From positions 186,001 to 250,000 of the forward strand of contig NZ_JAKZGS010000001.1 in assembly GCF_022549695.1 (NCBI RefSeq): 64,000 bases of DNA, written 5' to 3'. A program made the translations under genes and the position numbers. This DNA comes from Belliella calami. Lineage in GTDB: Bacteria; Bacteroidota; Bacteroidia; Cytophagales; Cyclobacteriaceae. The notes beneath the pieces are model-generated. The model ran no database searches. It worked only from the letters and a program-made list of their open reading frames with translations, and was not told the origin of the DNA. Shown here in pieces: positions 60,637 through 64,000 of this stretch; the stretch's first letter is position 1; every line of letters starts with the position of its first letter.

Positions 60637-63600
60637 ATGAAACTAAAACATATACTGATCGCTGTCATATTTTTGACGGCAAGCAACTTACTTTGGGCAC
60701 AAGAAAACCAAGGTTATTACATGGAGCCAGCTATCCACAATGATCTGATTGTCTTTGTCTCGGAAGGTGATCTTTGGAAAGTATCCCGAGCAGGTGGTGA
60801 GGCGAGCAGATTGACCACACATGCCGGTGATGAAAGGACTCCGAAAATTTCCCCTGACGGAAAATGGGTTGCTTATGCAGCTTCTTACGAAGGCCCTACA
60901 GAAGTTTACATCATGCCTATCTCAGGTGGAATACCAAAAAGGTTCACCTTCGAAGCAGCCGCATCTGTACCAACAGCCTGGAAGTCTCCTACAGAATTGG
61001 CTTATGTCACCAACCAATATTCTACTTTACCTAGACTACAAACAGTCACCATTGACATCAATTCTGGACAAAAAAACATCCTTCCTCTTGAGATGGCTGC
61101 CGAAGGTAGTTTTTCTGAAGATGGTAATTCATATTTTTTCGTCAGACCGACATTTCACAACAACGTGACCAAAAGATATGAAGGTGGCACTGCCAGACAA
61201 GTGTGGAAATACACAGATGGCGCACAGGAAGCAGTGAAACTCACCAAAAATTACAAGGGCGAAGACTATCATCCTACCTATCATCAGGGACGTGTTTACT
61301 TTCTTTCTTCCCGTGACGGCATAGTCAATGTCTGGTCAATGAATGAAAATGGCGATGACCTCAAGCAGCATACCAAACAAGAAACCTATGATGTAAGGGA
61401 AGCATCTTACCATGGTGATCTGATCGCCTACAGAGTTGGGGCAGATTTGCATACATTCAACATCAAAGAAGGTTCTGACAAAAAATTGGCTATACAGCTC
61501 AATTCTGATTTTGATCACTTGCGTGAAAAATGGATCAAAAATCCTGAGAGCTATATCACAGGGATTTCTGTCAGCAATGATGGAAAAGAAGTAGCTTTTA
61601 CAGCGAGGGGAAGAAGTTTTGTCATTCCGGCGAAAGAAGGTCGGACAGTGAGGCTTGACAGAAAAGATGGCGTGCGGTTCAGGGATATTGTATTTTCTCC
61701 AGATGGGAAAAATGTATATGTATTTTCGGACGAATCTGGTGAATTTGAGATCCATCAATACGATCCAAAAGGTCTCAGCGATGGCAAACAAATCTCCAAG
61801 GATGGGACTACATTGAAGTTTAATTTGACTCCTTCTCCAGATGGTAAAAAATTAGCATTTACTGATCTTAATAGAGATTTGTGGGTATTCGATATCGCAT
61901 CTGGAAGCAGCACCAAAGCGTCCACCAATCGAGAAGGCGTCAGCGGGATCGCTTGGTCACCAGACAGTCAATGGATCGCTTTTTCACAATCAGCTTCTAA
62001 TACTTTCAATCAAATTTTCGCTTTTCAAATCAACTCAAAAAAACACATAGCCATCACATCTGATTGGGCCAATAGTGTCAATCCACAATGGAGCCCTGAT
62101 GGGAATTGGATCTATTATCTTTCTGACAGGAATTTCGAATCACGTGTCGGCTCACCATGGGGAACCCGTCAGCCAGAACCCTATTGGGAAAAGCAGATGA
62201 AAATCTACCATATTTCCCTAAAGAAGGGGATTGTTTCTCCATTTCACTACAATCATGAATTGAAAAAAGAGGAGAAGAAAGATGATAAAAAGGCAGAAGG
62301 TGAAGTAAAAGTCACTATCGAGGAAGAAGGATTGATGCAGCGCTTAAGAGAAGTGCCTGTTCCTGCCGGAAATTATAGAAGTTTGGTGGTGACGGATAAA
62401 GCGCTGTACTACTTAAATGATGCCACAGGAGATGGGAAAAATGCCATCACGATGACACCAATTGATTCCAAAGCTGAACAGAAAACATTTATAGAAAATG
62501 TAAGGAGATTTGTCACTTCGGAAAACAACAAATACATGTTGGTCACAGTAGGAAGCAGTCACCACATCGTAGAAATCAAAACTTCCCCTATCAGTAATTT
62601 GACAGATATGAAATTGGATTTGAGCAAATGGAATTTTTCCATAGATCCAAAAGAAGACTGGAAACAGCTATATACAGATGCTTGGAGAATGGAGCGAGAT
62701 TACTACTACGACCCAAATATGCATGGAGTAGATTGGGACAAAATGTACACCAAATACCTTCCTTTGGCAGAAAGAGTAACCACAAGGGCTGAGCTTTCAG
62801 ATGTATTGGGAGAATTGATCGGTGAGTTGAGCGTGTTGCACACAAGTGTAGGTGGTGGAGATTTGAGAAGAGGAGACGACCAGATCAATCTTGGTCTTTT
62901 GGGAGCGAGACTGTCAAAAAATGAAAGCCGAAAAGGATTCCAGATAGACTATATCTACCAAAGTGATCCTGATTACCCTACAGAAATGTCACCACTCTCC
63001 CACCCTGACATCATGATCAACAAAGGTGACATCATCACCCATGTAGATGGAGAGGCCGTAATTTCTGCTACTGATATCAATTATTTCCTTCGGGACAAAG
63101 CTGGAAAGCAAGTACGCCTATCCCTTGTGTCTGAAAATGGCTCGAGCCTTGATGATCGAATAGTTATTCCAATGAGTTCCTATGCAGAGTCCAATTTGAG
63201 ATACAATGATTGGGAATATACTAGGCGATTGGAGGCAGACAAGGCTTCCGATGGAGATATTGGCTATGTCCATCTAAGGGCAATGACAGCTAGCGATATC
63301 AACCAGTGGTACAGGGACTTTTACCCACAGTATAAGAAATCGGGATTGATCATTGACGTAAGAAATAATAGAGGAGGAAACATTGACAGTTTCATCTTGG
63401 AGAAATTGATGCGAGAAGCCTTTTTCTATTGGAAAAACAGAGAAGGCGAGCCATACTGGAACATGCAATATGCTTTCCGTGGACACCTTGTATTATTGGT
63501 GGATGAATTCACCGCTTCGGATGGAGAAGCATTTGCCGAAGGCTTCAAAAGACTCAAGCTAGGCCAATCCATAGGAGCAAGAACCTGGGGCGGGGAAGTT

Positions 63601-63867
63601 TGGCTATCCGGCTCAAACACCTTGACAGACAATGGAGTAGCTAGAGCACCAATGATGGGTGTGTATGGAGAAGAAGGAGAATGGCTGATCGAGGGAGAAG
63701 GCTTCATCCCTGACATCGAAGTGATCAATTTGCCAAAAGCATCATTTGAAGGAAAAGACGCCCAGCTAGAAGCAGCAATCGAACACCTAAAAGTTCTCAT
63801 CAAAAAAGACCCAAGACCAGTCCCAAGCCCACCAGCTTATCCTGACAAATCGTTTAAGAATAATTGA
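60637..63867 (+). CDS. Tricorn-like S41 family protease
   Basis: This 1076-residue protein has a signal peptide (cleavage after LLWAQ). An N-terminal propeller with DPP/PD40-type repeats follows (about 40-540; ISPDGKWVAYAASYEGPTEV, SPDGKNVYVFSDES). A tricorn core domain comes next (about 640-760; WRMERDYYYDPNMHGVDWDK), then a PDZ-like domain (about 765-865), and a TSPc/S41 protease domain whose nucleophile Ser lies in VDEFTASDGEAFAEGF. A His in LSVLHTSVGGGDL is the general base candidate. The length is normal for tricorn homologues. It should degrade peptides in the periplasm. It is a separate transcription unit. Confidence 0.93.
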   Translation: MKLKHILIAVIFLTASNLLWAQENQGYYMEPAIHNDLIVFVSEGDLWKVSRAGGEASRLTTHAGDERTPKISPDGKWVAYAASYEGPTEVYIMPISGGIPKRFTFEAAASVPTAWKSPTELAYVTNQYSTLPRLQTVTIDINSGQKNILPLEMAAEGSFSEDGNSYFFVRPTFHNNVTKRYEGGTARQVWKYTDGAQEAVKLTKNYKGEDYHPTYHQGRVYFLSSRDGIVNVWSMNENGDDLKQHTKQETYDVREASYHGDLIAYRVGADLHTFNIKEGSDKKLAIQLNSDFDHLREKWIKNPESYITGISVSNDGKEVAFTARGRSFVIPAKEGRTVRLDRKDGVRFRDIVFSPDGKNVYVFSDESGEFEIHQYDPKGLSDGKQISKDGTTLKFNLTPSPDGKKLAFTDLNRDLWVFDIASGSSTKASTNREGVSGIAWSPDSQWIAFSQSASNTFNQIFAFQINSKKHIAITSDWANSVNPQWSPDGNWIYYLSDRNFESRVGSPWGTRQPEPYWEKQMKIYHISLKKGIVSPFHYNHELKKEEKKDDKKAEGEVKVTIEEEGLMQRLREVPVPAGNYRSLVVTDKALYYLNDATGDGKNAITMTPIDSKAEQKTFIENVRRFVTSENNKYMLVTVGSSHHIVEIKTSPISNLTDMKLDLSKWNFSIDPKEDWKQLYTDAWRMERDYYYDPNMHGVDWDKMYTKYLPLAERVTTRAELSDVLGELIGELSVLHTSVGGGDLRRGDDQINLGLLGARLSKNESRKGFQIDYIYQSDPDYPTEMSPLSHPDIMINKGDIITHVDGEAVISATDINYFLRDKAGKQVRLSLVSENGSSLDDRIVIPMSSYAESNLRYNDWEYTRRLEADKASDGDIGYVHLRAMTASDINQWYRDFYPQYKKSGLIIDVRNNRGGNIDSFILEKLMREAFFYWKNREGEPYWNMQYAFRGHLVLLVDEFTASDGEAFAEGFKRLKLGQSIGARTWGGEVWLSGSNTLTDNGVARAPMMGVYGEEGEWLIEGEGFIPDIEVINLPKASFEGKDAQLEAAIEHLKVLIKKDPRPVPSPPAYPDKSFKNN

Positions 63868-63888
63868 TTGGCATGGAGAATGAAAAAA

Positions 63889-63963
63889 AACCTTCGAGGT
63901 CTGGAAAAAGACCTCAAAGGTTCGTGATACTAACCTTTGGGGTTTCAAAAAACCCCGAAGGTT
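63889..63963. terminator. Tandem AACCTT hairpins after the protease gene
   Basis: Two hairpins lie after the stop codon: AACCTTCGAGGTCT (63889-63902) with AGACCTCAAAGGTT (63909-63922), and AACCTTTGGGGTTT (63932-63945) with AAACCCCGAAGGTT (63950-63963). Each has one imperfect pair. They belong to the same family as 22442-22474, with GAGG/CCTC replaced by GGGG/CCCC in one stem. Confidence 0.6.
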
Positions 63964-64000
63964 TTGATTAGCCAGTGACTATTTTCCAGTTCGGGAAAGA

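Noticed and set aside
61336-61791. Minus-strand 151-codon frame
   Set aside because: It is antisense inside the tricorn-like protease propeller; no independent support.

Overview
The window is chromosomal DNA of an AT-rich Bacteroidota, most likely Cytophagales / Cyclobacteriaceae (Algoriphagus-like). The evidence is type IX secretion sorting domains of both types (A and B), a PorP/SprF protein, LytTR regulators, KdsB, Bacteroidota-type promoters (TTG-N18/19-TATATTTG) and frequent TTG starts. The genus is inference. I saw no rRNA, tRNA, CRISPR array or intact transposase.

Layout. 0-3.4 kb: two paralogous LytTR response regulators, the first lacking its phospho-acceptor Asp, and a PAS protein with a kinase-like helix but no ATPase domain. 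3.5-17.8 kb: a surface-adhesion block on the minus strand, with a 2945-residue type B-sorted adhesin built of DUF11 repeats (eleven nearly identical 366-bp units), its PorP/SprF-like partner, an OmpA/PD40 lipoprotein, and a separate type A-sorted protein. 18-22.5 kb: two divergent sensor histidine kinases. 22.5-26.7 kb: kdsB and the polysaccharide export pair Wza/Wzc. 27-55 kb: a long exopolysaccharide/O-antigen region, nearly all on the minus strand, with GT-C, GT4, GT2 and GT32 glycosyltransferases, a polysaccharide deacetylase, a polymerase-like membrane protein, a formyltransferase/beta-propeller fusion, a degenerate asparagine-synthase-like protein, a pyruvyltransferase, Wzt, FkbM methyltransferases, a GNAT/FemAB-like acyltransferase and an FdtA-like ketoisomerase. 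The permease Wzm lies apart at 58.5 kb. 60.6-63.9 kb: a tricorn-like protease.

Accessory cargo sits inside the polysaccharide region: a toxin-antitoxin-like pair (33.6-34.5 kb), a translationally coupled three-gene cassette led by a TIGR04255-like protein (36.0-37.9 kb), a 49-aa ORF overlapping a DUF6169-like gene (57.3-57.9 kb), and the internally deleted remains of an AAA/DUF4143 ATPase (56.4-56.9 kb).

The most unusual content is intergenic. Several families of structured repeats fill the spaces: (i) a BIME-like family of paired hairpins with a CTGTG/CACAG core in both orientations (33-41 kb); (ii) a GGGTTTAGTT hairpin whose closing pair reads G-C, G-U and A-U in three copies; (iii) a three-hairpin element in five copies, one with a nested palindromic insertion and one with a compensated base-pair change between two otherwise nearly identical 454-bp tandem copies; (iv) an inverted repeat at 29.7-29.9 and 60.2-60.5 kb bracketing most of the polysaccharide region. 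Compensatory changes indicate that structure, not just sequence, is kept. No mobilising enzyme is visible in the window.
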